DNA from: Methylobacterium sp. C25
GTDB taxonomy: Bacteria > Pseudomonadota > Alphaproteobacteria > Rhizobiales > Beijerinckiaceae
NCBI RefSeq assembly: GCF_021352225.1
Contig: NZ_JAAUVI010000010.1
Coordinates: forward strand, 102,166 to 166,165
Length of the DNA: 64,000 nt
Direction: 5' to 3'
Within the stretch, counting starts at the first letter, position 1; each line of letters opens with the position of its first letter. This document shows positions 8,593 through 17,783 of the stretch, piece by piece. A program made the translations under genes and the position numbers. A model generated the notes under the pieces. It was not told where the DNA came from. It was given only the letters and a program-made list of their open reading frames with translations, and did not search any database.

Positions 8593-8978
8593 GCGCAACT
8601 CACACCATCATTGCCCTCGCCGTCGCCGGCGGTCTCCTGGCCGGCTGCACCAGCACCGAGGATCGGGGGCCGGCGCCCTCCCCGCAGGCAGCAGCGACGC
8701 CCCGCCCGGCGCCGTCGCCTCCGGCCGCGCCGACCTTCTCCGGGCCGATCCTCGACAATAGCGGGACGTGCAACGGCCCGGTTCCGACCGCGGCCACCGC
8801 CATCGCGCCGGGAATCGGTGAGTGCGAGCTGGTGCGGCTGAAGGGCAAGCCACCGACCGACGTGCTCGTCGGCGAAGGTCGTGCAGGCCGGGAAGTCCAG
8901 GTGCTCTACAACGAGCCCGGCGCGAAGGAATTGTACTTCTTCGTCAACAACAAGCTCGATCGCGTCGTGAAGTCGTAA
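8589..8978 (+). CDS. Small lipoprotein
   Basis: 129 residues from a TTG that overlaps the peptidase stop codon (TTGA). A signal peptide ends in the lipobox LLAGC, so the mature protein should be lipid-anchored at Cys20. A Pro/Ala-rich linker follows, then a compact C-terminal domain ('GECELVRLKGKPPTDVLV...KELYFFVNNKLDRVVKS'). The pattern of a 'xLxGKPP' turn and a terminal Phe-x-Asn-x-Lys-Leu strand resembles the BamE/SmpA fold, but this is only a suggestion. Overlap with the upstream gene indicates cotranscription. Confidence 0.75.
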   Translation: MSATHTIIALAVAGGLLAGCTSTEDRGPAPSPQAAATPRPAPSPPAAPTFSGPILDNSGTCNGPVPTAATAIAPGIGECELVRLKGKPPTDVLVGEGRAGREVQVLYNEPGAKELYFFVNNKLDRVVKS

Positions 8979-9082
8979 CCATCCTCGGTGCGCGCCGCTG
9001 GTTGGTAGCGTACCCGGCGGATTTCTCAGGAACATGGCCGAATACCCCCGGTTTCCCGGCACCAGACCGAGGAGGTATTCTG

Positions 9083-9646
9083 ATGAAACGCGTTGCCATT
9101 GCGGCTCTCTGTGCGCTGCTGGCCGGCCCTGCCCTTGCCGCCGAGTCCAACGACAAGACCGTCGGCGAGCGCGCCAAATCCGTGGGTGAGTCGACCGGTG
9201 TGAACTCGCTGATCGGCGTCGCCCCGATCACGGAAGACTTCGTGAAGGAAGTCGCGATCAGCGACATGTTCGAGATCCAGTCGAGCAAGCTCGCCGAGGA
9301 GACGGCCGACGACAAAACCAAGGCCTTCGCCAAGAAGATGATCGCCGATCACGAGAAGACGTCCGAGGAGCTGAAGTCGCTCGTGACCGGCGGCAAGGTC
9401 AAAGCCGAGCTGCCCACTGCGCTCGACAGCACGCACCAGAGCAAACTCGACAAGCTCAAAGGGCTGAGCGGCGCGGATTTCACGAAGCAGTACGCCTCCG
9501 ACCAGGTCAGCGCGCACAAGACGGCCGTCGACCTGTTCAAACGCTATGGCGCCGGCGGGGACAACGCCGAGCTCAAGACCTGGGCCGTGAAGACCGAACC
9601 CCACCTCGAGGAGCACCTGACCATGGCGCAGGACCTGCAGAAGTAG
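9083..9646 (+). CDS. DUF4142 family exported protein
   Basis: 187 residues from an ATG preceded by a strong GAGGAGG ribosome-binding site. The signal peptide MKRVAIAALCALLAGPALAA is followed by a helical domain with the DUF4142 pattern: 'FVKEVAISDMFEIQSSKLAEE' in two parts, 'AFAKKMIADHEKTSEELKSL' and 'YASDQVSAHKTAVDLFKRY'. These ferritin-like four-helix proteins are periplasmic and often stress-induced; the biochemical role is unknown. An ORF starting further upstream at 8822 would skip the signal peptide logic and was not used. Confidence 0.87.
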   Translation: MKRVAIAALCALLAGPALAAESNDKTVGERAKSVGESTGVNSLIGVAPITEDFVKEVAISDMFEIQSSKLAEETADDKTKAFAKKMIADHEKTSEELKSLVTGGKVKAELPTALDSTHQSKLDKLKGLSGADFTKQYASDQVSAHKTAVDLFKRYGAGGDNAELKTWAVKTEPHLEEHLTMAQDLQK

Positions 9647-9662
9647 CCCTGCCGGCGCTTCT

Positions 9663-10514
9663 TCAGACGTCCCGTCGCTGCGCTCCAGCCGCAAAGGCGC
9701 GGAGCGCAGCGACATCGTCCGCACCCCCATCTCCAGCCAAGCGTGCATAGAGGCTTTCGGCGCCCTCGAAGATCCGCCGGCCGGCCTCGTCGTCGCCGAT
9801 GAAGCCGGCGATCTCACGCATCTCGGGCGCCCAGCGATAGGCCTTCGGGACCATGTCGGGCAGTCCGCGCTCGAAGCGCGCGAGCAGCGCCGGCTCGGTC
9901 TCGGCGAGTTCAGCGCGGAGCGCCTCCAGCGATCCCGCACGCGCGGCAGCGAGAACCATCGTCGCCGCCAGTGCCGTCAGGCCCTTGTTCAGGCCGGCAT
10001 AGGACATCTTCAGCCCCGCGGCCGCCCCGATGCCACCTTCACACGCGCGCAGATCCAGGCCACAGGCCCGAAGCTGCAGCGCAGGGCCGAGATCATCGCC
10101 GGCCACGTAGATCCGCGGGCCCTTTTCACCAGGCTTCGGCGGCAGCCCGATGATGGCTCCGTCGAGAAACGGCGTTCCGCCAGCGGCGATCACGCCGGCG
10201 ACAGCGCGCTTGGTTTCGACGTTGACCGCGTTGAAATCGACGAAGATCGCCCTGCCCTCACCGGCCGCTTCGAGTGGCCCCGCAAAGCGGCGGGCCACGT
10301 CCATCGCATCGGCCGGCGGAACGATCGAGCACAGGAGATCGGCGCGGGCGAACTCCGCATCTTCGGCATGCGCCATGCCGGCAGCGCGTGCCCGCTCGCG
10401 CGTGGCCTCGCCGCGCCCCTCCAGTGACGTCAGGACGCGTACGCCATTCTCGGTCAGCCTGGCAGCGATGGGGCTGCCCATGGCGCCGGGAGCGAGAATG
10501 GCGACCGTCGGCAT
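9663..10514 (-). CDS. NAD(P)-dependent beta-hydroxyacid dehydrogenase-like protein
   Basis: 283 residues from the ATG at 10514. The N-terminus 'MPTVAILAPGAMGSPIAARL' is a Rossmann fold of the 6-phosphogluconate/3-hydroxyisobutyrate dehydrogenase superfamily (GxMGxP-like turn). The C-terminal half ('GLKMSYAGLNKGLTALAATM', 'RWAPEMREIAGFIGDD') matches the DUF1932-type all-helical domain. The substrate is unknown. It lies 28 bases downstream of the aminotransferase gene on the same strand, so they probably form an operon. An in-frame extension to 10601 adds unconserved residues. Confidence 0.8.
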   Translation of the reverse strand: MPTVAILAPGAMGSPIAARLTENGVRVLTSLEGRGEATRERARAAGMAHAEDAEFARADLLCSIVPPADAMDVARRFAGPLEAAGEGRAIFVDFNAVNVETKRAVAGVIAAGGTPFLDGAIIGLPPKPGEKGPRIYVAGDDLGPALQLRACGLDLRACEGGIGAAAGLKMSYAGLNKGLTALAATMVLAAARAGSLEALRAELAETEPALLARFERGLPDMVPKAYRWAPEMREIAGFIGDDEAGRRIFEGAESLYARLAGDGGADDVAALRAFAAGAQRRDV

Positions 10515-10542
10515 GTGCGCACTCCCGTGGCGGGCGACGCTC

Positions 10543-11745
10543 CTAGCGGAGCGAGGCGCAGAAGCGTTGGATGCGTGTGCAGGCCTGTTCCAGCAGCGCA
10601 TTCGAGGTGGCGTAGGAGATCCGCAGGTTCGGCCCGAGACCGAAGGCCGAGCCGTGGACCGCGGCCACGCCCTCCGCCTTCAGCAGTTCGGTGACGAAGT
10701 CCTGGTCGGTCTCGATCACCGTTCCGCCCTCGGTGCGCTTTCCGATCAGCTCCGCGCAGGACGGGAACACGTAAAATGCGCCTTCCGGGGTCGCGCAGGT
10801 CAGGCCGCGCGCCTGGTTCAGCATCGACACGACGAGGTCGCGCCGGCTCTCGAAGGCTTTCTTGAACGCGACGAGATGGTCCTGTGGGCCATCGAGCGCG
10901 GCGACGGCTGCCCATTGCGAGATCGTGGTGGCGCCCGAGGTTTGCTGGCCCTGAACGAAATCCATCGCCTTGATGATCGGCTCCGGGCCGGCTGCGTAGC
11001 CGATGCGCCAGCCGGTCATGGCATAGGCCTTCGAAACACCGTTCATCGTGACGGTGCGATTGATGAGTTCGGGCTCGACCTGAGCCGGCGTGACGAAGTC
11101 GAAATCGCCGTAGGTCAGGTGCTCATAGATGTCGTCGGTGAGCACGTGCACGCGGGGATGGCGCACCAGCACATCCGTGATCGCCTTCATCTCGGCGCGC
11201 GTATAGGCGGCGCCGGACGGGTTCGACGGCGAGTTCAGGATGATCCACTTGGTCTTCGGCGTGAGCACGCGCTCCAGGGCCTCGGCCTGGAGCTTGAAAC
11301 CATGCGCCATGTCGGTCTCGACGAAGACCGGCTTACCGCCGCAGAGCGCGACGATCTCGGGGTAGGACACCCAGTAGGGCCGCGAAATCACGACCTCGTC
11401 GCCGGGATTCAGCGTCGTCAGCAGCGCGTTGTAGATGATGTGCTTGCCGCCGGTCGCGACGATGGTCTGCGAGACCCTGTAGTCGAGCCCGTTCTCGCGC
11501 TGGAACTTGCGGACGATCGCCTCGCGCAACGCCGGAATGCCAGAGACCGGCGGGTAGCGGGTCTCGTTCCGGTTGATCGCATCGATGCCGGCCTGCTTGA
11601 TGTGGTCCGGCGTGGCGAAATCGGGCTCGCCCACCGACAGGCTGATCACGTCGACGCCCTGAGCCTTCAGCTCGCGCGCCTTCTGCGTCATCACGATCGT
11701 CGCGGACGGCTTCACGCGCGACAGGCTGTCGGCCAACAGGGCCAT
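10543..11745 (-). CDS. Aspartate aminotransferase-type class I aminotransferase
   Basis: 400 residues from the ATG at 11745. It is a PLP enzyme of fold type I: 'SLSVGEPDFATPDHIK' near the N-terminus, 'NSPSNPSGAAYT', 'DDIYEHLTYG' and the PLP lysine in 'VSKAYAMTGWRIGYA' (K239). C-terminal 'GLGPNLRISYATS' holds the carboxylate-binding arginine. Family members transfer the amino group between aspartate or glutamate and 2-oxoacids; some alphaproteobacterial ones also accept prephenate or aromatic substrates. A start at 11784 would add 13 weakly supported residues. Confidence 0.92.
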   Translation of the reverse strand: MALLADSLSRVKPSATIVMTQKARELKAQGVDVISLSVGEPDFATPDHIKQAGIDAINRNETRYPPVSGIPALREAIVRKFQRENGLDYRVSQTIVATGGKHIIYNALLTTLNPGDEVVISRPYWVSYPEIVALCGGKPVFVETDMAHGFKLQAEALERVLTPKTKWIILNSPSNPSGAAYTRAEMKAITDVLVRHPRVHVLTDDIYEHLTYGDFDFVTPAQVEPELINRTVTMNGVSKAYAMTGWRIGYAAGPEPIIKAMDFVQGQQTSGATTISQWAAVAALDGPQDHLVAFKKAFESRRDLVVSMLNQARGLTCATPEGAFYVFPSCAELIGKRTEGGTVIETDQDFVTELLKAEGVAAVHGSAFGLGPNLRISYATSNALLEQACTRIQRFCASLR

Positions 11746-11950
11746 GACGGGGGTCTCCGAAGGGTCGTGACATGCCTCGCGCATGGCAATTCGCGCGAGG
11801 CGGCCGGACCCTATTCCTGCGGTGTCAGGGGAACAAGGCCACGCACCGCCGGCTCACCATGTCGGCGGCCTTGATCCATGATGGAGGCAGGCTGCCGGGA
11901 CGTTCACGCTTCGATGGCGGCGGCGGCGAAAAGGCCGCCATCTGCTCGTC

Positions 11951-13351
11951 TCAGATGCCGCCAAATACCCAGCGCAGCCGCGACAGGAACCCGCCGCCTG
12001 GGCGCGTGTCACCCTTGCGAACGGCGTCCTCGCCCTTCGGCTCGACGGCGATCGAGGCCTTCACGAGGCCGAGGGCCGCCGTGTCGGTGGTCTCGCGGTC
12101 GATCAGGATGAGCGATCCGGTGTCGCGATTGTCGGCATAGGGATCGACGGCGATCTCGCGGTCGAGATTCAGCGTCACTTCGCCGATGTCGTTGATGCTG
12201 AGCTTATCGGCAGGTGCCGCCTTGCCCGTCTCCGGATCGATCCGGCTGCGGATCGACTTCACCACGGCGTTGGTCGTGACGGTGCCGACCTTCGCCCAGA
12301 GGCTCGCGCCCGGAGTCAGTTCGGTCTCCAACGCCCAGAACAGGCGCACGTCGAGCGTGTCCGTGATCGTCAGCGGCGCATCGGCCGTGGCGATGACGGC
12401 ACCGCGCGAGGCGTCGACTTCGTCGGACAGCACGATGGTGACCGATTGTCCTTCGCTGGCGCGCGGCAGGTCTCCGTCGGCGGTGAAGATGCGAGCGATC
12501 GTCGAGGTCTTGCCCGAAGGCGCGACGACGACCCGGTCGCCCGGCGCGGCCGAGCCCGAGGCGATCAGGCCCGAGAACCCGCGGAACTCGGAGTTCGGCC
12601 GGTTGACCCACTGCACTGGCAGACGGAAGGCGGCGGCGCGCTCCTCGGACTTGACTGGCACCTCTTCGAGATAGCGCAGCAGCGGACCGTCCTTGTACCA
12701 AGCAGCGGCCGTGCCGGGCAGGACGACGTTGTCGCCGTTCTTCGCGGAGAGTGGGATCGCGCGGATCTCGGTGAAACCGAGAGGGGCCGCGAACTCGCCG
12801 AAGCCCGCGACGATCCGGTCGAACGTGTCCTGCGACCAGCCGGCAAGGTCCATCTTGTTCACGGCCAGCGCCACGCGCTTGATGCCGAGCAGCGAGACCA
12901 GCAGCGCATGGCGCCGCGTCTGCCGGGTCAGGCCCTGGCGGGCATCGACCAGGATCACGGCCACGTCGGCCGTGGAGGCGCCCGTGGCCATGTTGCGCGT
13001 GTACTGTTCGTGACCGGGCGTGTCGGCGACGATGAACGAGCGCGTCTCCGTCGAGAAGAAGCGGTAGGCGACGTCGATGGTAATGCCCTGCTCGCGCTCG
13101 GCCTGAAGGCCGTCGACGAGCAGCGCCAGATCGATCTCCTGGCCCTGCGTACCGTGCTTGCGGGAATCGCGCTGCAGGGCAGTGACCTGATCGTCGAAGA
13201 TCTGCTTGGTGTCGTGCAGCAGGCGGCCGATCAGCGTCGACTTGCCGTCATCGACGGAGCCGCAGGCGATGAAGCGCAGGACTTCCTTGCTCTGGTGAGC
13301 GTGGAGGAATTTCTCGTAGCCGAAGGCTTCCGGGGACTGATGGATGGTCAT
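11951..13351 (-). CDS. cysN: Sulfate adenylyltransferase subunit 1 (GTPase)
   Basis: 466 residues. An EF-Tu-like GTPase: G1 'CGSVDDGKSTLIGRLL', G3 'DTPGHEQYTRN', G4 'NKMDL', followed by two beta-barrel domains. With CysD it forms ATP sulfurylase, GTP hydrolysis driving the unfavourable formation of adenosine 5'-phosphosulfate (APS). No APS-kinase domain is fused at the C-terminus. The start overlaps the cysD stop (TGATG), so CysN and CysD are translationally coupled. Confidence 0.96.
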   Translation of the reverse strand: MTIHQSPEAFGYEKFLHAHQSKEVLRFIACGSVDDGKSTLIGRLLHDTKQIFDDQVTALQRDSRKHGTQGQEIDLALLVDGLQAEREQGITIDVAYRFFSTETRSFIVADTPGHEQYTRNMATGASTADVAVILVDARQGLTRQTRRHALLVSLLGIKRVALAVNKMDLAGWSQDTFDRIVAGFGEFAAPLGFTEIRAIPLSAKNGDNVVLPGTAAAWYKDGPLLRYLEEVPVKSEERAAAFRLPVQWVNRPNSEFRGFSGLIASGSAAPGDRVVVAPSGKTSTIARIFTADGDLPRASEGQSVTIVLSDEVDASRGAVIATADAPLTITDTLDVRLFWALETELTPGASLWAKVGTVTTNAVVKSIRSRIDPETGKAAPADKLSINDIGEVTLNLDREIAVDPYADNRDTGSLILIDRETTDTAALGLVKASIAVEPKGEDAVRKGDTRPGGGFLSRLRWVFGGI

Positions 13352-14301
13352 CAGAAATAGCCTTCCTGCTTCTTGCGCTCCATGGCGCCCGAGCCGTCCT
13401 TGTCGATGACTCGGCCCTGGCGCTCCGAGGTGCGGGCAGCGAGCGTCTCGCCGATGATCTCCGGCAGGGTCGCGGCCGGGCTCTCGACGGCGCCGGTCAG
13501 CGGGTAGCAGCCGAGCGTGCGGAAGCGGACCTGCCGGAGCTGCGGGGTTTCGCCGGGCTCGAGCGGCAGGCGCTCGTCATCGACCATGATGAGCTGGCCG
13601 TCGCGTTCCACGACCGGCCGCTCGGCCGCGAAGTACAGCGGTACGATCGGGATCTTCTCCTGCTCGATGTAGAGCCAGATATCGAGCTCGGTCCAATTGG
13701 AGAGCGGGAACACGCGGAAGCTCTCGCCGCGGCGCTTCTTGAAATTATAGAGATGCCAGGGCTCGGCCCGCTGGCGCTTCGGATCCCAGCGATGCTGCGC
13801 GTTGCGAAGCGAGACGATGCGCTCCTTGGCACGGCTCGCCTCCTCGTCCCGACGCGCGCCGCCGAAAGCTGCATCGAACTTGTGCTTGTAGAGCGCCTGA
13901 CGCAGAGCCTGCGTCTTCATCACATCGGTATGGACTTCCGACCCGTGGCTGACAGGGCCGATACCCTTGGCGAGCCCGTCCGGGTTGGTGTGCACGAGGA
14001 GATCGAGGCCGAGCTCCTTCGCCCGCTGATCGCGGAAAGCGATCATCTCCTTGAACTTCCAGGTCGTGTCGATGTGCATCAGCGGGAACGGCAGGCGTCC
14101 CGGCGCGAAGGCCTTCAGCGCGAGATGCAGCAGGACCGACGAGTCCTTGCCGATGGAGTAGAGCATCACCGGGTTCTCGGTCTCGGCGACCGTCTCCCGG
14201 AAGATGTGGATGCTCTCGGCTTCGAGGCGCTGGAGATGCGTCAGGCGCGCAGGCAACGGCGCGGCCAAGTCCGACAGCTTCTCGGCGGTGGCAGCACTCA
14301 T
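13351..14301 (-). CDS. cysD: Sulfate adenylyltransferase subunit 2
   Basis: 316 residues from the ATG at 14301, which overlaps the cysH stop as TGATG. The ATP-pyrophosphatase core carries the modified P-loop 'YSIGKDSSVLLHLA', and 'AFGGARRDEEASRAKERI' is the conserved CysD segment. It is the catalytic subunit of ATP sulfurylase, activating sulfate to APS. The order cysH-cysD-cysN is a standard alphaproteobacterial assimilation operon. Confidence 0.96.
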   Translation of the reverse strand: MSAATAEKLSDLAAPLPARLTHLQRLEAESIHIFRETVAETENPVMLYSIGKDSSVLLHLALKAFAPGRLPFPLMHIDTTWKFKEMIAFRDQRAKELGLDLLVHTNPDGLAKGIGPVSHGSEVHTDVMKTQALRQALYKHKFDAAFGGARRDEEASRAKERIVSLRNAQHRWDPKRQRAEPWHLYNFKKRRGESFRVFPLSNWTELDIWLYIEQEKIPIVPLYFAAERPVVERDGQLIMVDDERLPLEPGETPQLRQVRFRTLGCYPLTGAVESPAATLPEIIGETLAARTSERQGRVIDKDGSGAMERKKQEGYF

Positions 14302-15110
14302 CAAACCAGTTTCCTTCTGTTCTCACGCACGGTCGCGGCGCGGGCCGGCTCTTCGAAAGCCGCCGGTTCCTCGCCCGGCACGACATCGCCTTCCGGCCGA
14401 TGCACGTGGAGGCCGCATTCCTTTTTGGATTCCTGTTCCCACCACCAGCGGCCGGCCCGCTCGTCCTCGCCGATGCGGACGGCACGAGTGCAGGGCGCGC
14501 AGCCGATCGACGGAAAACCGCGATCGTGCAGGGCGTTGTAGGGAATGAACTGGTCCTTCACGAAGGCGTCGATCCGCGCCCGCGTCCAGTCGGCCAGCGG
14601 ATTGACCTTGATCAGGTTGCGCTGCTCGTCGGCCTCGGCCAGCGGCGTATCGGCCCGGTTGGCCGATTGCCCGGCGCGCAGGCCGGTGAACCATACGGCG
14701 GCCTGATCCAGTGCACGACCCAGCGGCTCGACCTTGCGGAAGCCGCAGCAGGCCTGCCGTGCCTCGATCGAATGGCGGAAGCCGTTGATGCCTTCCTTCG
14801 CGACGAAGGCCTCTTCCGCCCTTCGCTCCGGCGCATAGGCGCGGATGCGGATGCTATAAGCCGACTCCGTCTCTGCCCAGACGTCGTAGGTCTCGGGAAA
14901 GAGACGTCCCGTATCGAGGGTTACGATCTCGGTCCGGCCCTTCGCCATCGCAATGGCGTGCGTGAGGACTTGGTCCTCGATGCCGAGGCTCGTCGTGAAC
15001 ACGAGGCGGCCCGAAATCTCGGATTCGACGAGGCGGATGCGAGCGATGAGGTCGAGCCCCGCCAGTCGTTCGGCGAGCCTCTCGGCCTGCTGCGCGAGAG
15101 TGACGGTCAT
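14301..15110 (-). CDS. cysH: Adenylyl-sulfate (APS) reductase
   Basis: 269 residues from the ATG at 15110. The core contains 'FTTSLGIEDQVLTHAIA' and 'TLDTGRLFPETY'. Two cysteine pairs, 'QACCGFRK' and 'GCAPCTR', form the CC...CxxC signature that binds a [4Fe-4S] cluster and marks the APS-using assimilatory type rather than the PAPS type. It reduces APS to sulfite with thioredoxin. This agrees with the absence of an APS-kinase domain on CysN. The leader carries a dyad overlapping a TATATA element at 15172-15191. The in-frame extension to 15299 runs through that promoter and is not used. Confidence 0.94.
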   Translation of the reverse strand: MTVTLAQQAERLAERLAGLDLIARIRLVESEISGRLVFTTSLGIEDQVLTHAIAMAKGRTEIVTLDTGRLFPETYDVWAETESAYSIRIRAYAPERRAEEAFVAKEGINGFRHSIEARQACCGFRKVEPLGRALDQAAVWFTGLRAGQSANRADTPLAEADEQRNLIKVNPLADWTRARIDAFVKDQFIPYNALHDRGFPSIGCAPCTRAVRIGEDERAGRWWWEQESKKECGLHVHRPEGDVVPGEEPAAFEEPARAATVRENRRKLV

Positions 15111-15171
15111 GTGAACGGGTCCGTGTGTGGCGTCTGCCGCTTGAGCTTGACCAGCTTGTCGGAGACCTGAC

Positions 15172-15191
15172 ATGTTCGCTATATAGAACGC
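15172..15191 (-). promoter_or_regulatory. Dyad operator overlapping the cysHDN promoter
   Basis: Read towards cysH the site is GCGTTC-TATATAGC-GAACAT: arms GTTC/GAAC separated by eight bases that include TATATA, a likely -10 element. The same arrangement occurs upstream of cysJ at 15936. No good -35 is visible, which would fit activator dependence. The Lrp-type regulator encoded between the two sites is the obvious candidate to bind. Confidence 0.65.
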
Positions 15192-15384
15192 TGTCAAGGC
15201 ATACGGGGTGCCCGCTCGCCATCCGGCGGTGCAGCAATTCGTGAGTTGGAAACCGAGAAGAGGGCTATCCGTTGCCTTCTCGAAGAAAATCCTTCTCAAG
15301 CCAGGTGCGGAAGCGCACGCAGCATGCCGGGTGAGCCGGCCTTCGCCACCGCGCCGCTTGGGCGCCCGTCAAGAAGAGGTCAGC

Positions 15385-15888
15385 GTGGACGCCATAGACC
15401 TGAAGATTCTCGCCCTTCTGCAGAAGGACGCGACGCTCTCCATCGCCGCCATCGGCGAGCAGGTGGGCCTGTCGCAGACGCCCTGCTGGAAGCGCATCCA
15501 GCGCCTCGAAGCCGACGGCGTGATCGACCGGCGCGTCGCCGTGCTCGACCCGGTGAAGCTCGGCCTCGGGCTCACCGTCTTCGTCTCCATCGAGACGGCG
15601 GACCATTCCAAGGACTGGCTCGACCGATTCGCCTCGGAGATCGCGGCGATGCCGGAGGTGCTCGAATTCTACCGGATGGCCGGTGACGTCGACTACATGC
15701 TGCGCGTCGTGGTCGCCGACATGCAGGCCTACGATCTCTTCTACAAGAACCTGATCGCGACCCTGCCCCTCAAGAACGTCACCTCACGCTTCGCGATGGA
15801 AAAGGTGAAGTCCACCACCGCCCTGCCCCTGCCGGCGCCCCCGACCCGCGGCCGGATCGCGCCTCAGCTCGCTGTAGTCGGGGAATAA
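15385..15888 (+). CDS. Lrp/AsnC family transcriptional regulator
   Basis: 167 residues from a GTG preceded by AAGAAGAGG. N-terminal winged helix-turn-helix ('DLKILALLQKDATLSIAAIG', 'VGLSQTPCWKRIQRLEADGV'), then the RAM ligand-binding domain ('FVSIETADHSKDWLDRFASE', 'YRMAGDVDYMLRVVVADM'). Lrp-family proteins form dimers and octamers and respond to amino acids. It sits between the divergent cysHDN and cysJ-cysI units, both of which carry the same dyad, so it probably controls cysteine or sulfur assimilation. This takes the place that CysB holds in enterobacteria. The ligand is unknown. Confidence 0.9.
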   Translation: MDAIDLKILALLQKDATLSIAAIGEQVGLSQTPCWKRIQRLEADGVIDRRVAVLDPVKLGLGLTVFVSIETADHSKDWLDRFASEIAAMPEVLEFYRMAGDVDYMLRVVVADMQAYDLFYKNLIATLPLKNVTSRFAMEKVKSTTALPLPAPPTRGRIAPQLAVVGE

Positions 15889-15935
15889 TCTTCTCTTGTG
15901 CGGCGCGACGGCAGGCAAGCCCTTCTCTCCGGTGC

Positions 15936-15955
15936 ATGTTCTATAAAAAGAACAT
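15936..15955 (+). promoter_or_regulatory. Dyad operator overlapping the cysJ promoter
   Basis: A perfect inverted repeat ATGTTC-TATAAAAA-GAACAT, 33 bases before the cysJ ATG. The eight-base spacer contains TATAAA, a likely -10. In the direction of transcription it matches the cysH site (15172-15191) in arm sequence, spacing and position of the TATAWA element. Confidence 0.7.
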
Positions 15956-15988
15956 TTTCTCGTTGACAGCGGGCCGTCCGCAGACGAC

Positions 15989-17773
15989 ATGGCATTCATA
16001 ATGGCACGCAACGCTCTCCTTCCTCAGACGGCCCCATTCGGCGATGCCGAGCGGGCCAATCTCGACGCGGTCCTCGGGACGGCGACGCCGATCCAGCGCG
16101 CCTGGCTCGCCGGCTTCCTCGCCGGGCTCGACGCCGCAGCGGGTGGCCAGCCCGCGGCCCAGCCGTCAGCGCCGCCAAAGGCCTCCGAGCCGCTGACGAT
16201 CATCTTCGCGTCGGAATCGGGGAACAGCGAGACGCTCGCCAGCAACGTCGCCAAGCTCGCCAAGAAGCAGGGCTTCAAGCCGAAGATCGTCGACTTCGCC
16301 GATCTCGACCTCGCGACCCTGCCGAAGGCCGGCAAGCTCGTCGCCATCGCCGCGACCTGGGGCGAAGGCGAGCCGCCCGCCCGCGCGGTCGAGACCTACA
16401 ACGCCATCATGGCCGAGGGCGCCCCGCGCATCGACGGCGTCGAGTTCGGCGTGCTGGCGCTCGGTGACACCTCCTATGCGGAGTTCTGCGCCATCGGGAA
16501 GGCGCTCGATGCCCGCTTCGAGGCCCTCGGGGGCAAGCGCGCCTATGACCGCGCCGATCTCGACCTCGATTTCGAGAAGCCCGCCGCCGACTGGATCAAG
16601 GGCGCGCTGAAGGCTCTCGCCCCCGCCGAGACCGCCGCCGACAACGTCGTCGCCGTCGATTTCGCCCGTGCCGGCGCCCATGACGAGGACGAGGAGCCGA
16701 GCCGCGAGCCGAAGGTCGTCGAGGTCATCGAGCACGTGAACCTCAACTCGTCGCGCTCCGACAAGGAGACGATCCACCTCGCGCTGGAATTCGAGGACGG
16801 CGCGCCGGCCTACGAGCCCGGCGACTCACTCGAAATCTACCCCGAGAACGATCCGCAGCTCGTCGAAGAGATCCTCAAGGCCACCGGCCTCACGGAGAAC
16901 GAGGCGCTGCGTAGGTCGCTGCTCGCCGAGCGCGACATCACCACGCTCTCGGCCGCCACGGTGGAGCGCTTCGCCAAGGCCACCGGGCATGCCGACGCCC
17001 AGAAGTTCATCGAGAGCGGCGAGGTGAAGGCTTGGATCGAGGGCCGTCACCTGATCGACCTGATCGAGGCTTATCCGGCCGCGCTCACGGCCGAGCATCT
17101 CGATACCATCACCCGCCCTCTTCCGCCGCGCGCCTATTCAATCGCCTCATCCCGCAAGGAAGTCGGCGACGAGGTGCATCTGGTGATCGCCGCCGTGCGC
17201 TACGCGACGCATGGCCGGTCGCGGACGGGCGTGGCCTCGACTCATGTCGCCGATCGCATCAGCAACGGCGCCAAGCTGCGCGTGCGGCTGAAGCCGAACA
17301 AGCATTTCCGCCTGCCGAGCAATCCGGCCACCGACATCATCATGGTCGGCCCCGGCACCGGCGTCGCGCCCTTCCGCGCCTTCGTGCAGGAGCGCCGCGC
17401 CACCGAGGCGAGCGGTCGTTCCTGGCTGTTCTTCGGTGACCGCCACTTCACCCACGACTTCCTCTACCAGCTCGAATGGCAGGAAGCCCTGGAGGACGGT
17501 GCACTCTCCAAGATCGACGTTGCCTTCTCCCGCGACCAACCCGAGAAGATCTACGTCCAGAACCGGATCGACGAGCACGGCAAGGAGCTCGTCGAATGGC
17601 TCGACGGCGGGGCGCATTTCTATGTCTGTGGCGATGCCAAGAACATGGCCAAGGACGTCCGTTCGGCCGTGGTGCGCGCCTTCTCGACCCATAAGGGCTT
17701 GAGCGAGGCCGAGGCCGAGGCGCATGTTGCGTGGCTCGAAAAGGCGAAGCGCTACCAGCAGGACGTCTACTGA
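15989..17773 (+). CDS. cysJ: Assimilatory sulfite reductase flavoprotein subunit
   Basis: 594 residues. Domains in order: a helical N-terminus; a flavodoxin domain starting 'TIIFASESGNSETLASNVA' (about residue 69); a FAD-binding domain with 'RAYSIASS'; and a ferredoxin-reductase NADPH domain with 'GPGTGVAPFRAFVQER' and 'YVCGDAKNMAKDV'. It passes electrons from NADPH through FAD and FMN to CysI for the six-electron reduction of sulfite. An alternative ATG at 16001 would shorten it by four residues. It is followed, after a repeat-filled gap, by cysI. Confidence 0.93.
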   Translation: MAFIMARNALLPQTAPFGDAERANLDAVLGTATPIQRAWLAGFLAGLDAAAGGQPAAQPSAPPKASEPLTIIFASESGNSETLASNVAKLAKKQGFKPKIVDFADLDLATLPKAGKLVAIAATWGEGEPPARAVETYNAIMAEGAPRIDGVEFGVLALGDTSYAEFCAIGKALDARFEALGGKRAYDRADLDLDFEKPAADWIKGALKALAPAETAADNVVAVDFARAGAHDEDEEPSREPKVVEVIEHVNLNSSRSDKETIHLALEFEDGAPAYEPGDSLEIYPENDPQLVEEILKATGLTENEALRRSLLAERDITTLSAATVERFAKATGHADAQKFIESGEVKAWIEGRHLIDLIEAYPAALTAEHLDTITRPLPPRAYSIASSRKEVGDEVHLVIAAVRYATHGRSRTGVASTHVADRISNGAKLRVRLKPNKHFRLPSNPATDIIMVGPGTGVAPFRAFVQERRATEASGRSWLFFGDRHFTHDFLYQLEWQEALEDGALSKIDVAFSRDQPEKIYVQNRIDEHGKELVEWLDGGAHFYVCGDAKNMAKDVRSAVVRAFSTHKGLSEAEAEAHVAWLEKAKRYQQDVY

Positions 17774-17783
17774 GATTGCACCG

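Noticed and set aside
10150..11874. 574-codon rightward ORF
   Set aside because: Antisense to the aminotransferase and dehydrogenase genes, whose motifs are intact; a by-product of high GC.
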